From positions 5,704,001 to 5,768,000 of the forward strand of contig NZ_CP009282.1 of the NCBI RefSeq assembly GCF_000758605.1: 64,000 nucleotides of DNA, read 5' to 3'. A program made the translations under genes and the position numbers. The notes under the pieces are model-generated. The model searched no databases, was not told the DNA's origin, and saw only the letters and a program-made list of their open reading frames with translations. This document shows, in pieces, positions 16,816-25,776 of this stretch (position 1 is the stretch's first letter; each line of letters begins with the position of its first letter). The stretch comes from Paenibacillus sp. FSL R5-0912. Lineage in GTDB: Bacteria; Bacillota; Bacilli; Paenibacillales; Paenibacillaceae.

Positions 16816-17544
16816 ATGAGCCATCTGACATCAACCCAGCTCTCCGGGCTGCGCGCATTACTGCTACAGCAGCAGGAGGACATCAAGCACAGGCTGCAAA
16901 ATAATGAGCATTACGGACTGCAGGAAGCTATGCGCGATACTACCGGAGAGCTGTCCGAGATCGACAACCATCCCGGCGATGCCGCCACCGAGCTATATAA
17001 CCGTTCCATGGATATTTCCCTGCTGGAGCGGGACGAGCATGAGCTGGACGATATCGAAGCGGCGCTGCGGGCGATGGATGAAGGCACCTATGGCATTTGT
17101 ATAGCCAGTGGCGAACCGATTCCTTATGAACGTCTGGCCGCGATTCCATCCACCCGCTACACCAAAGAGCATGCACCACGCCAGAGCGCTCCGTTTACAC
17201 GCCCGGTGGAGGAGGAGCTGTTGTCACCACCTTTTGGACGGACCAGCCTGGATGAGCGGGAGGACCAGAACGGCTTCGACGGGGAGGATGCCTGGCAGAT
17301 TGTAGAGAGCTGGGGCAATTCCGATTCCCCTGCCATGGCCGAAGGCAACAACATCAGCTCCTACAATGATATGGAGATCGAAGCGGACGAAACCGAAGGC
17401 TTCGTGGAGCCGTGGGAGAATTTCGTCGCTACCGACATTACGGGAAATCATCTAACCATCATCAAAGGCAACAGCTACCGCCATTACATGGACGACGGGG
17501 AAGGTGACTACCTGCTGGACCCGCTCAAAAAAGAAAGGGAGTAG
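16816..17544 (+). CDS. yteA: YteA-family TraR/DksA-like sporulation protein
   Basis: The 242-residue protein starts at ATG 16816 after an AAAGGAGCTCACAGC ribosome site; the open frame extends much further upstream but is not used. The N-terminal half is a DksA-like coiled coil (LSGLRALLLQQQEDIKHRLQ then DHPGDAATELYNRSMDISLL). The zinc-finger region GTYGICIASGEPIPYERL keeps only one cysteine, a degeneracy that is normal in YteA. The acidic C-terminal half (DETEGFVEPWENF) is also typical. Its role is unknown; in relatives it is expressed during sporulation. It is divergent from lspA. Confidence 0.85.
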   Translation: MSHLTSTQLSGLRALLLQQQEDIKHRLQNNEHYGLQEAMRDTTGELSEIDNHPGDAATELYNRSMDISLLERDEHELDDIEAALRAMDEGTYGICIASGEPIPYERLAAIPSTRYTKEHAPRQSAPFTRPVEEELLSPPFGRTSLDEREDQNGFDGEDAWQIVESWGNSDSPAMAEGNNISSYNDMEIEADETEGFVEPWENFVATDITGNHLTIIKGNSYRHYMDDGEGDYLLDPLKKERE

Positions 17545-17577
17545 CCCCGTGCTGCTCTTTTTTAATTTGGACCCGGG

Positions 17578-18102
17578 TCAGAAGGTCTTCAGCTCCAGCT
17601 GATGCTGCACGATCCGCACAATGTCCGCAATATAGTCCCCGATAATCGGCAGATTCAATGCCCCAAGCACCTGAAGCACATAAATAATCGTCGCCGCAAA
17701 AAAAGTAAACCCGAGCGCAATCCCCAGCCCCCGGGCTACTCCGGAAAAAATATTCAGCCATATCAGCCGGAACGGCGAATGCAGCAGCTCCGTATATTCT
17801 GCAATCCGCGATTTCTCCATCTGCTGGGCCAGCTGGGTGGTCATCCGGTACAGCGCGTTCAGCTTTTCCTCCTGCGGCAGATCCGCCGGATCACCGGCTG
17901 CTGCGAGCGCGGCTGCAGGCTTTTGAGAAGAAAATGGTGTCTGTATACGCTCCCCGGAATGCAGGAATTGGCGCTTCTCCTCCGGTACTTTACCGGTATC
18001 CATGCTGCTGTCTACTCCCGAGGCCTGAATTGAAATTCTGCCCGGCCCTTCCGGCCTCTCCGGCTTCCCGCCCTCCGTATCTCCATCTTTCCATCCGCCC
18101 AT
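17578..18102 (-). CDS. DUF5665 membrane protein
   Basis: The first half of the 174-residue product is polar, low-complexity and probably disordered (Gly/Pro/Glu-rich). Residues about 75-165 carry the DUF5665 pattern: LNALYRMTTQLAQQMEKSRI followed by two hydrophobic segments, one with GVARGLGIALGFTFFAATII. The function is unknown; the protein is predicted to sit in the membrane with a cytoplasmic N-terminal tail. An AGGGAGGT site precedes ATG 18102. It is the gene after ileS on the same strand, separated from it by a terminator. Confidence 0.75.
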   Translation of the reverse strand: MGGWKDGDTEGGKPERPEGPGRISIQASGVDSSMDTGKVPEEKRQFLHSGERIQTPFSSQKPAAALAAAGDPADLPQEEKLNALYRMTTQLAQQMEKSRIAEYTELLHSPFRLIWLNIFSGVARGLGIALGFTFFAATIIYVLQVLGALNLPIIGDYIADIVRIVQHQLELKTF

Positions 18103-18144
18103 GCCTCGGACACCTCCCTCGAATCTCTATGACCCGCAAAGCAA

Positions 18145-18189
18145 ACGAGCCCGGTTAAAGAGACTTCTCTCTTTAAGCACGGGGCTCGT
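18145..18189. terminator. Terminator downstream of ileS
   Basis: ACGAGCCC (18145-18152) pairs with GGGCTCGT (18182-18189), and the inner AAAGAG/CTCTTT extends the stem. Short T-rich stretches follow on both strands, so it may work in both directions. Confidence 0.65.
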
Positions 18190-18274
18190 CATTTTGCATT
18201 CTAACCCATAGAATCTTTTCTTTGCAGCTAGTATATGCCATATAGGGACAAGTGATGCAGGGTGCAGGTTTTAC

Positions 18275-21200
18275 TTAAGCGCCGATATGAATTCCGATGC
18301 TCTTGCCGCCGGCATCCACAGTTTCATAGGTATAGTCTCCGTCAAAATCAACCGTAGTCACCAGTACATTCTCGCGCAGTATATGCTCGAATGCGGTAAC
18401 CGCAGCCTTCAGCTCGTCATCCACATGCAGCGTAAGAGCAATCCGTTTGTCGATCGGCAGATCCAGACGTTTACGGTAATCCTGCACGGCACGGACCACC
18501 TCGCGTACCCAGCCTTCCTGCACCAGCTCCGGTGTGATTTCGGTGTTCAGCGCCACCGTCAGTCCATAACCGGAAGCCGAGGCAAAACCCGGTTTGGCCT
18601 GCTTCTCGACCAGCAGCTCCTCGGATGTGATCTGCAGCTCTTCCCCGTCCGGCGATACAATGGCGAGTCCGCCGTCCTGTACGGTTTTGCGGGTAGCGTC
18701 ACTGTCCATGGCTTTGAGGAAGCCCTGCAGGAAGCCAACGTTCTTGCCGTATTTCTTGCCTGCGACCTTCAGATTCAGCTTCAGGGTGAAGTCTACAAAG
18801 CCGCTGTCGCTGTGCTCGATCACAATATGCTTCACATTGATTTCGTCTTTGATCAGCTCTTCATAATCTGCCACATTGAAGTTATCGTCAATCGAGGCGA
18901 TCAGCTCAGACAAAGGCTGGCGGGTCTTGATGCCGCTCTCGTTTCGCACGTTGCGTGCCAGCTCCACGATCCCTCTGGCGCTCTCCATATCCTTTTCCAG
19001 TGCAAGATCGATCAGGCTTTCATCCGCTTCCGGATAATCTGCGAGATGCACACTTTCTCCTCCGCCCAGGTTCGTAAAGATATCCTCGGACAGCATCGGT
19101 GTGAAAGGTGCCATCAGCGTAGCTGTGGTCAGCAGTACATGCGTAAGTGTGCGGTATGCATCCAGCTTCTCTTCGCCCAGCCCGCTGCCCCAGAACCGGT
19201 CACGGGAACGGCGGATGTACCAGTTGCTCAGCTCATCCACGAAATTCTCAATTGCTTTGGACGTATTCACGAAATCGTTAACGGCAAGACCTTTATCCAC
19301 CAGCAGGATCAGGCTGTTCAATCGGGACAGAATCCAGCGGTCGAGCTTATGCCGAGGCAGCTTGAACGGGTGATCCGCAGGATCGTAGCCGTCGATACCA
19401 GCATACAACGTCAGGAAGGCATGCGTGTTAACCAGCGTATCCACAACCTTGGACTTCGTCTCTCCCACCAGACCGCGCGAGAACCGTTTGTTGTTCCATG
19501 GCGCACTGTCGGACAGAATGGCCCAGCGGAACGCGTCGGTGCCGTATTCGTTCATGATCTCCCAAGGGTCGATGACATTGCCTTTGGATTTGGACATCTT
19601 CTGGCCGTTCTCATCGAAAATATGACCGTGGGCGATTACCGCTTTGTAAGGCGCTTTGCCCGTGAACAGCGTCGATACGGCAAGCAGGCTGTAGAACCAG
19701 CCGCGTGTCTGGTCAATCCCTTCACAGATCATATCTGCCGGATACTGGTCTGCGAATCTGTCCTCATTCTCAAACGGATAGTGACTCTGGGCGAACGGCA
19801 TCGAGCCGCTGTCGAACCATACGTCGATGACTTCCGGTGTGCGCACCATTACGCCGCCTTCACTGAAGGGACTCCGCAGCTTGATGTTGTCCACATACGG
19901 CTTATGCAGCTCGATATCCTCTGCTACTTCGCCGATCGCCATCGATCTTAGTTCAGCGATACTATGCGGTGCGAATTCCTTGCCGGTGTCCTGGCAGACC
20001 CAGACATTCAGCGGCGTGCCCCAGTAGCGGTTACGGCTGATATTCCAGTCCACCAGCTCCTCCAGGAACTTGCCGAAGCGGCCTTCACGCACATGGTCCG
20101 GATACCAGTTCACACTGTTATTGTTGGCGATCAGCTGATCCTTGATCGCTGTCGTCTGGATGAACCAGCTGTCTGTTGCATAATAGAGCAGCGGAGTATC
20201 GCAGCGCCAGCAGAACGGATAGCTGTGCTCGTATTTTTCTTTACTGTAGAGCAGTCCACGTTCGGACAATACCTTCACGATATCGAGGTCGACGTCTTTG
20301 ACGAACCGTCCGGCAAAATCGCTCACTACACCGGTATATTTACCGGAGGTATCCACCACGTTGACGAAGCTGATGCCATTCTCGCGGCAGCTCTTGTAGT
20401 CATCTTCACCATGTGCCGGAGCCATATGCACGATCCCGGTACCGCTGGAATCTGTAACAAACGATGCGCCTACGATCACATTATGCTTCTCTGCCTTAAT
20501 ATAATCGAACGGCGGAGTGTAGCTCTGGCCGATAAAGTCCGCACCTGTATGGGTGGACAGGATCGTATACTCGCCTTTGAGCACCTCATCCACGAGATTC
20601 TTGGCCAGTACATATACGCCGTCTTCCTGCTGGGCACGCACATATTCCATATTCGGGTTCATTGCCAGCGCCATATGCGCCGGTAGTGTCCAAGGCGTGG
20701 TCGTCCAGGCCAGCACATAATCGCCGCTGCCGTCCAGCTTGAACTTAGCTGTAGCACTCAGATCCTTGACTGTCTTGTAGCCCTGCGCCACTTCATGGGA
20801 GCTCAGTGTCGTCTGACAGCTCGGGCAGTACGGGCTGACGCGGTGTCCGCGGTACATTAAGCCTTTGTCATGTACTGTAGCGAGGATATTCCACACACTC
20901 TCGATGTAGGTGTTATCCAGCGTAACGTAAGGGTTATCCAGGTCCGTCCAGTAGCCGATCGCTTCGGTGAACTCACGCCACTGCTTCTCATAGCCGAATA
21001 CACTTTCCTTACATTCCTTGATGAACTTCTCCACGCCGTATTCTTCAATATCCTGTTTGCCGGAGATTCCAAGCTTCTTCTGCACACCGAGTTCAACCGG
21101 CAGGCCGTGGGTATCCCAGCCCGCTTTGCGGATCACACGGAAGCCTTTCATCGTCTGGTAACGTCCAACGAAGTCCTTGATGACCCGGCCCAGCACATGC

Positions 21201-21367
21201 CCGATATGCGGCACGCCGTTCGCCGTCGGAGGTCCTTCATAGAACACATAGTTCGGGCTTCCCTCGCGGTTCTCCATGGATCTGCGGAACGTATTCTCGT
21301 CGCTCCATTTCTTCAATATCCGGACATCTCTGGCCCGTGCTTTTTCTTTGACATCTACTTTATGCAT
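18275..21367 (-). CDS. ileS: Isoleucyl-tRNA synthetase, eukaryote-like type 2
   Basis: Charges tRNA-Ile with isoleucine in the cytoplasm. Signature blocks include the HIGH motif as NGVPHIGHVLGRVIKDFVGR (about residues 46-65), the CP1 editing domain from about residue 200, WDTHGLPVEL, and the KMSKS loop as GQKMSKSKGNVIDP near residue 600. A length of 1030 residues, PYCPSCQTTLSSHEVAQGYK and the form of the HIGH region point to the IleRS2 clade, known for low mupirocin sensitivity, rather than the ~920-residue IleRS1 with a C-terminal zinc site. ATG 21367 has an AAGGA site 9 nt upstream; a TTG three codons earlier is too close to that site. Confidence 0.95.
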   Translation of the reverse strand: MHKVDVKEKARARDVRILKKWSDENTFRRSMENREGSPNYVFYEGPPTANGVPHIGHVLGRVIKDFVGRYQTMKGFRVIRKAGWDTHGLPVELGVQKKLGISGKQDIEEYGVEKFIKECKESVFGYEKQWREFTEAIGYWTDLDNPYVTLDNTYIESVWNILATVHDKGLMYRGHRVSPYCPSCQTTLSSHEVAQGYKTVKDLSATAKFKLDGSGDYVLAWTTTPWTLPAHMALAMNPNMEYVRAQQEDGVYVLAKNLVDEVLKGEYTILSTHTGADFIGQSYTPPFDYIKAEKHNVIVGASFVTDSSGTGIVHMAPAHGEDDYKSCRENGISFVNVVDTSGKYTGVVSDFAGRFVKDVDLDIVKVLSERGLLYSKEKYEHSYPFCWRCDTPLLYYATDSWFIQTTAIKDQLIANNNSVNWYPDHVREGRFGKFLEELVDWNISRNRYWGTPLNVWVCQDTGKEFAPHSIAELRSMAIGEVAEDIELHKPYVDNIKLRSPFSEGGVMVRTPEVIDVWFDSGSMPFAQSHYPFENEDRFADQYPADMICEGIDQTRGWFYSLLAVSTLFTGKAPYKAVIAHGHIFDENGQKMSKSKGNVIDPWEIMNEYGTDAFRWAILSDSAPWNNKRFSRGLVGETKSKVVDTLVNTHAFLTLYAGIDGYDPADHPFKLPRHKLDRWILSRLNSLILLVDKGLAVNDFVNTSKAIENFVDELSNWYIRRSRDRFWGSGLGEEKLDAYRTLTHVLLTTATLMAPFTPMLSEDIFTNLGGGESVHLADYPEADESLIDLALEKDMESARGIVELARNVRNESGIKTRQPLSELIASIDDNFNVADYEELIKDEINVKHIVIEHSDSGFVDFTLKLNLKVAGKKYGKNVGFLQGFLKAMDSDATRKTVQDGGLAIVSPDGEELQITSEELLVEKQAKPGFASASGYGLTVALNTEITPELVQEGWVREVVRAVQDYRKRLDLPIDKRIALTLHVDDELKAAVTAFEHILRENVLVTTVDFDGDYTYETVDAGGKSIGIHIGA

Positions 21368-21467
21368 GATGGTCAATCCTTCCGTTTAGTCTTTAAACCT
21401 TATTCGGATTTCATCCGAGCCTTCTTTAAAAGCTTTCAAACCTATCAAAACCTTTCAAAGCTTTTCG

Positions 21468-21820
21468 ATCCCTCCCAAACCCTCCCTTCGCCAAGGGAGG
21501 GCCCCAAGGGCTCCGCCCTCTGGACACCCGGAAAGTTTGTCGATCTCCAGGGGAAAGGGGTTTGGTAAGTTAATTTTGTTGTAATGCCCGCTTACGCCGC
21601 AAGCGGCACGCTCTACCTCAAGCTACCGGCCCGGGGTCTGTCGGTGTAGTTGAGGCCCCGCAGGCGTACCCGTCAGGGCAGCCTAAGAAGGGCCGCGCCC
21701 TCCGCCGCAGTAATCCTTCCCCTTCCGCCATCGTCACTCCCCATTCGGAGCACTTGTTGCAGGTGTCTAGAGGGCGGCCAGCCCTCGGGGTCCCCCTTGG
21801 AAAGGGGGATTTAGTGGGAT
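21468..21820. repeat. Inverted-repeat element inside the ileS leader
   Basis: Arms of about 60 bp at 21468-21528 and 21761-21820 are inverted and roughly 80 percent identical, sharing GTGTC-AGAGGGCGG, CCCTTGG and TTT-GGGAT blocks. They enclose about 230 bp of GC-rich sequence without a convincing gene. The unit lies between the T-box terminator and the ileS start, so it is transcribed in the leader. It resembles a MITE or REP-type element; no target duplication was identified. Confidence 0.55.
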
Positions 21821-21832
21821 GTAAACACAAAT

Positions 21833-22110
21833 GAGCGCCATCCCGCCCCCACAGGGGCGAGACAGCGCTCGCGATACCACCCTAATTCTGCACCTCACGC
21901 ACATCCTTAAGGGGAGTGTATTCAGTACAATCTCAGTTCCGCATGCAGAAATGCCACACGGGTCCGGGATAACGTCCGGCAGACGGCATAGCTTACACAC
22001 GTATGCATATACGCTTCAGCTTAGCTTCTAGGGGAGGATCTTCCGGCAAGGCGTGAACGATCGGCTCGCAGCAAACACCGACTCTCTGGAGAACGTTACC
22101 TTATCGTACT
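21833..22110 (-). ncRNA. T-box riboswitch (tRNA-Ile sensing) of ileS
   Basis: On the minus strand the T-box core AGGGTGGTATCGCG is at 21883-21870, overlapping the 5' arm of the terminator GAGCGC...GCGCTC (21870-21833). A T-rich run ATTTGTGTTT follows. Stem I shows the AGAGA-type element CCAGAGAGTCGGTG at 22089-22076 and a plausible Ile specifier AUC at 22039-22037 in the context GGAAGATCCTCC. Uncharged tRNA-Ile should stabilise the antiterminator. The specifier position is inferred from context, not from a full fold. Confidence 0.88.
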
Positions 22111-22152
22111 TGTCCCGTCATCGAAGTTCTGTTCAATGGGATATATGCTATA

Positions 22153-22181
22153 GTTATAGACTTTTTCGAACAAATTGTCAA
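22153..22181 (-). promoter_or_regulatory. Sigma-A promoter of ileS
   Basis: The -35 box TTGACA (22176-22181) and -10 box TATAAC (22153-22158) are 17 bp apart. Transcription should begin near 22146, giving an untranslated leader of about 780 nt before ileS. Confidence 0.78.
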
Positions 22182-22187
22182 GATTCA

Positions 22188-23029
22188 CTATAATAACTGC
22201 TCCCAGCTTTTCAAATCTTTTTTCATTGGTTTTCCCAAAAGCAGGTCATAGTATTTCGGAGCTAAGCCATATCCCGGACGTATGACTTTAATATTGTCCT
22301 TCGCGGCGTAATTGCTGCTAACCTTATGCTTGATGAGCTGTACAAGATATATGATATCCAACAATAAGTAACTGACTTCATATGGACTCAGGTTGTTTAG
22401 TACAAAACCCGGAGCAGCTGACTCTTGCGAAATAGTTAGAGCTATAAACGGCATTCAGAACATCCTGATCCGGCATGGTCGTCATTGGGAAATTGCGCAA
22501 GAAATTAAGCATTTCTTCATACAGGTTTGATTATTGCGGATATTGTTCAGCTGAAACAGAATGACCCCTGAGTTAAAATACAGCTCCCCATTCAGCCCCA
22601 GTGAGACGAAGTACTCAAGCAACTTTTCGCCCTGGTCCAGCACTGCGCCCAAATAACGTTCTCGCAGGTCGATGCTCCACAATTCGTTAATATCCATATT
22701 GACCAAAATGTCGCAGTCCATATAGATAACCCTGTCAGCCTGAATAAATATCGGAAGCAACAATCGGTACATACTAGCCATTGTCCAATAGTCGATTTTA
22801 TGCACGCCAGCTGAAATTTCCTGCATATCCCCAGGAATTGTAACATGATAAAAAAGATGTTGTGATGAAATACATCAACCAACTGAGTGAGCTTTAACTT
22901 GTTCTCTTCACTTAGGGAATCATCATGCACAATGTGCACATTGATCGATTGCTGGGTATTGTAAAAGACTGATGCAAGAACAACACCCGCATGTTCCGTA
23001 TAACTCCTTCCTTTATTCTTAATCGTCAA
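22188..23029 (-). pseudogene. Frameshifted family 8 glycosyltransferase
   Basis: Three frames together encode a GT8 (LgtC/GspA-like) enzyme. The N-terminus has TEHAGVVLASVFYNTQQSIN and VHIVHDDSLSEENKLKL. The middle, after a shift at the T-homopolymer near 22846-22851, has YWTMASMYRLLLP and the metal-binding DxD in YMDCDILVNMDINELW. After a shift near 22510 comes TMPDQDVLNAVY, and after another near 22400 LSPYEVSYLLLDIIYLV. At least three shifts and no clear ATG at the 5' end argue for decay rather than one sequencing error. It marks the ileS-side edge of the glycan island. Confidence 0.75.
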
Positions 23030-23149
23030 AACCAGCTCAATTATTTCTCAAGGACCACCTACCCTTAAAAGGTATGTTTACCCTGGTGACTGGAGTGGAC
23101 TATTTCCTAGTACGTATTCTATTTATTTTGAATCGTTCTGCAAGTCAGC

Positions 23150-24163
23150 TTAGATTCTTGTGACCGTCGCATGATCGCCTAGGATATGACGGGCTGGCTG
23201 CTCCTGAATTTCTTGTTCAGCCAGATGAACATATGATCCAAAAACACTTCCCTCCGCATGAATATGGGACAATTTAACCTGATCGGTCAAAATGCTATTG
23301 GTCAGAATGCTATCTTCAACCACGCAATTCGGACCAATATACACATAAGGCCCAATTACACTGTTCGTTACGCTTGCGGTCGGATCAACCCTAACTGGAG
23401 GAATCCATAGAACAGACCTGTGAATGCAGGATGGATCCGCAAAGTTCTGTGTATCTCGATCCATCTTGTAGCGGTTCGCTTCAAGCCAGCGTTCGTGGGT
23501 CCCGATATCAAAAAACGCTGCGGTCGTTATGCTGTACGCAACATGCCCGCCCTCTGAAATTAACATTTGGATGGCATCCGTCATCTCGTATTCTCCTCGC
23601 GGGGAAGGCACTAGCCTGTCTATTACCGCCCAGATAGCTGCAGTAAGAGCATACACGCCGACAATAGCCAAATTGGATTTGGGATAGCGGGGCTTCTCTT
23701 CCAGATTGACAATTTGCCCATCATTAATGACGGCAACTCCAAATTGACCAGGTTCCTTAACCTGCTGAAGCAGTATCGACGCCGCAGCCTTATCTGCGTC
23801 CAGTGATCGGATTAATGGCTTTATATCACCCTCATACAAATTATCGCCAAGCATCAATAAAAAAATGGAATCCTCCACAAAAGGCCGCGCGCTTTTGACC
23901 GCATCCGCCAGTCCCTTAGCTTCTTTTTGCAGCAGAAAGGTTAAAGAGGCGTTCCACCGCTCCCCATCCCCAATCATTTCCCGGATCTCTCCTTGAGAAG
24001 GGTTCACTACGACTCCAATATCGGAAATTCCGGCCGCAACAAGTTTTTTTATAATTGAGACAAGAATATACTCCCCGTTAACAGGCAGCATGCACTTTGG
24101 TTTGGTATAAGTCGAAGGCTGCAGTCTCGTCCCCCGGCCGGCGCACAAGATTAGTCCTTTCAT
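23150..24163 (-). CDS. Sugar-1-phosphate nucleotidylyltransferase (glucose-1-P thymidylyltransferase-like)
   Basis: Makes an NDP-sugar from NTP and a sugar-1-phosphate. The start at ATG 24163 follows AGGGGGACGTTT; the open frame begins 48 bp earlier but lacks such a site. The N-terminal Rossmann-type domain has KGLILCAGRGTRLQPSTYTK, with the activating signature G-x-G-T-R and the PKCMLPVNG lysine, then LMLGDNLYEG and EEKPRYPKSNLAIVGVYAL. The C-terminal part (about residues 245-337) has left-handed beta-helix hexapeptides (SVTNSVIGPYVYIGPNCVVE). This architecture fits the long RfbA-like group of Firmicutes and archaea. The base specificity cannot be told by eye. Confidence 0.85.
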   Translation of the reverse strand: MKGLILCAGRGTRLQPSTYTKPKCMLPVNGEYILVSIIKKLVAAGISDIGVVVNPSQGEIREMIGDGERWNASLTFLLQKEAKGLADAVKSARPFVEDSIFLLMLGDNLYEGDIKPLIRSLDADKAAASILLQQVKEPGQFGVAVINDGQIVNLEEKPRYPKSNLAIVGVYALTAAIWAVIDRLVPSPRGEYEMTDAIQMLISEGGHVAYSITTAAFFDIGTHERWLEANRYKMDRDTQNFADPSCIHRSVLWIPPVRVDPTASVTNSVIGPYVYIGPNCVVEDSILTNSILTDQVKLSHIHAEGSVFGSYVHLAEQEIQEQPARHILGDHATVTRI

Positions 24164-24344
24164 AAACGTCCCCCTACTCATTAAATTAGCAAACTGCGAG
24201 ACTTGGTGCAAATGATATATATATATATTTTATGCACAAACTATGAAAGAGCTTGGGTACATATTAAGCAGCAATAACCTATTAAACTTTGATCCGGAAG
24301 GCATATGCCTTATGCAAATCAGGGGAACAATCGGGCTGCAAGCA

Positions 24345-24404
24345 GAAAAAAGCCCCAACATCCATATGTACATGGATATTGAGGGCATACCAAGGGGCTT
24401 CTTC
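24345..24404 (-). terminator. Terminator after the GT2 gene
   Basis: On the minus strand GAAGAAGCCCC pairs with GGGGCTTTTTTC around an inner hairpin (ATCCATGTAC/GTATGGAT type), ending in six T. It lies 118 bp below the stop of the 24522-25745 gene. The rest of the 24164-24521 gap holds an A/T-rich run (TATATATATA near 24216) and no gene. Confidence 0.75.
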
Positions 24405-24521
24405 GTACTTTGCTTTCTTTCGGATCCAATACCATCCCTGTTGAAATAATCATCGGCTTTCCTTTTGATGTGACCTTTCTTAATAAAGGGATATCATTAT
24501 TTTCGAAGGGTTTCTAAAAAT

Positions 24522-25745
24522 TCAATGTTTTTCTACGGTATAATAAACATCTTTAATATGGTCATAATTTGCTGCAATTTGCCGTAAAGTATCATTAGCT
24601 TTTAAATCAGCGGCAATTACGGTATCAAAATGCTGACTAATTCGAATCAATTCACTTTTATTTTCGTAAAATATAAAATGAACTGCTTGATGTGGATATA
24701 TTTTTGTAAGATATTCTTTAAAATGAAAAGGTACAGCCAATTTTAGAAGTATATTATCTTTATACATTCTTTTGGTTTCTTTTATCATCGTTTCAAGATC
24801 GCTATTTTTTTCCGGATCAGAGCAGAAAAGCAAAATAGCCCTATTGTAATCATACATACAACTGCTATTAGTTAGCGCTAGATCAATTTCTTCCCTTATT
24901 CTTGCAAGTTCAATGTTATTTTTTATTTCAGTGTAATGATGTTTAACAATTGTTGGTGTATGTTTTTCCCGTAGAAGTCTCCCTGCATTTTTCCTTTTCT
25001 CGTTTTTTTCTTCAGTAATATAACTTTTGGATTTATAATGATAAATATAGCAATCATCGGCAACCTTTAGTTTAAACCCTGCATTGACTGCCCGAATACA
25101 ATAATCATCCTCTCCCCCATAGCAAGGAAAGTTTATTTCATCCTGATCACCTATTTTTTCAATGACGGAACGGTTAATCATATAACAAAACCCATTCACT
25201 TGATTAACAACCGGAAATATTTTTTTTGATTGTTGTTCTATAAAATATGCCATTTGTTCAATGGTTAGCTCTTTACCGCCTAATTTCTCTAATTCGTTTA
25301 CCGTGCCTCCATTTCCATTAACATCCTTAGGTACTGACTGATAGCTGGCCGAATTGGATAAAGGTCCAACAATCCCTGTACTGCTTTCAGATTCCATACA
25401 ATCCATCAGTTTTTCTAACCAATGAATAGATACAATTGTGTCACTATTTAATAACACACAATATTTTGATGTAGACAATTTCAGTCCTTGATTTGATGCA
25501 ATTGTGTAATCAGTCTTTGAGTGATTAGTTTTTAATTTACAATCATATTTATTTGCGAAAGAAGCTAAATAGTCTTTTGTTTCTTTTTCACTCCCACTAT
25601 CCACAATAATTAAATTGAATGGAATGGTTTTTTTGGCTATCAAGGATTCTAAGCACAATTTGACATACTCCAACGCGTTATATACGCAGACTATTACATC
25701 TATAGTATGAGATCTGTTTAAATTACCACTTTCCAATAATCTCAC
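24522..25745 (-). CDS. Family 2 glycosyltransferase, shortened paralogue of the LamG-GT2-GT4 protein
   Basis: The 407-residue protein has a GT-A fold GT2 domain at about residues 14-260. It opens IDVIVCVYNALEYVKLCLES, has SDTI after CVLLN as the DxD-like site, then NGFCYMINRSVIEKIG and GGEDDYCIRAVNAGFKLKVA. It is clearly homologous along its length to residues about 210-590 of the 850-residue protein at 38481-41033. Its tail (YENKSELIRISQHFDTVIAA) aligns with the beginning of that protein's GT4 part and then stops. It therefore looks like a version that has lost the N-terminal LamG and most of the GT4 domain. It is 31 bp downstream of the GT4-GT2 gene, so probably co-transcribed. Confidence 0.85.
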   Translation of the reverse strand: MRLLESGNLNRSHTIDVIVCVYNALEYVKLCLESLIAKKTIPFNLIIVDSGSEKETKDYLASFANKYDCKLKTNHSKTDYTIASNQGLKLSTSKYCVLLNSDTIVSIHWLEKLMDCMESESSTGIVGPLSNSASYQSVPKDVNGNGGTVNELEKLGGKELTIEQMAYFIEQQSKKIFPVVNQVNGFCYMINRSVIEKIGDQDEINFPCYGGEDDYCIRAVNAGFKLKVADDCYIYHYKSKSYITEEKNEKRKNAGRLLREKHTPTIVKHHYTEIKNNIELARIREEIDLALTNSSCMYDYNRAILLFCSDPEKNSDLETMIKETKRMYKDNILLKLAVPFHFKEYLTKIYPHQAVHFIFYENKSELIRISQHFDTVIAADLKANDTLRQIAANYDHIKDVYYTVEKH

Positions 25746-25776
25746 CTCTACCTCTATTTTTTCTCCCTTTTAAAGA

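Noticed and set aside
16816..17544. Loss of zinc-finger cysteines in the DksA-like protein as a sign of a broken gene
   Set aside because: YteA-type members commonly lack the full C4 set, and the rest of the protein looks intact.
21618..22000. Minus-strand frames of 70-77 codons in the ileS leader
   Set aside because: They overlap the T-box and the inverted-repeat element; composition follows those structures and not a protein family.
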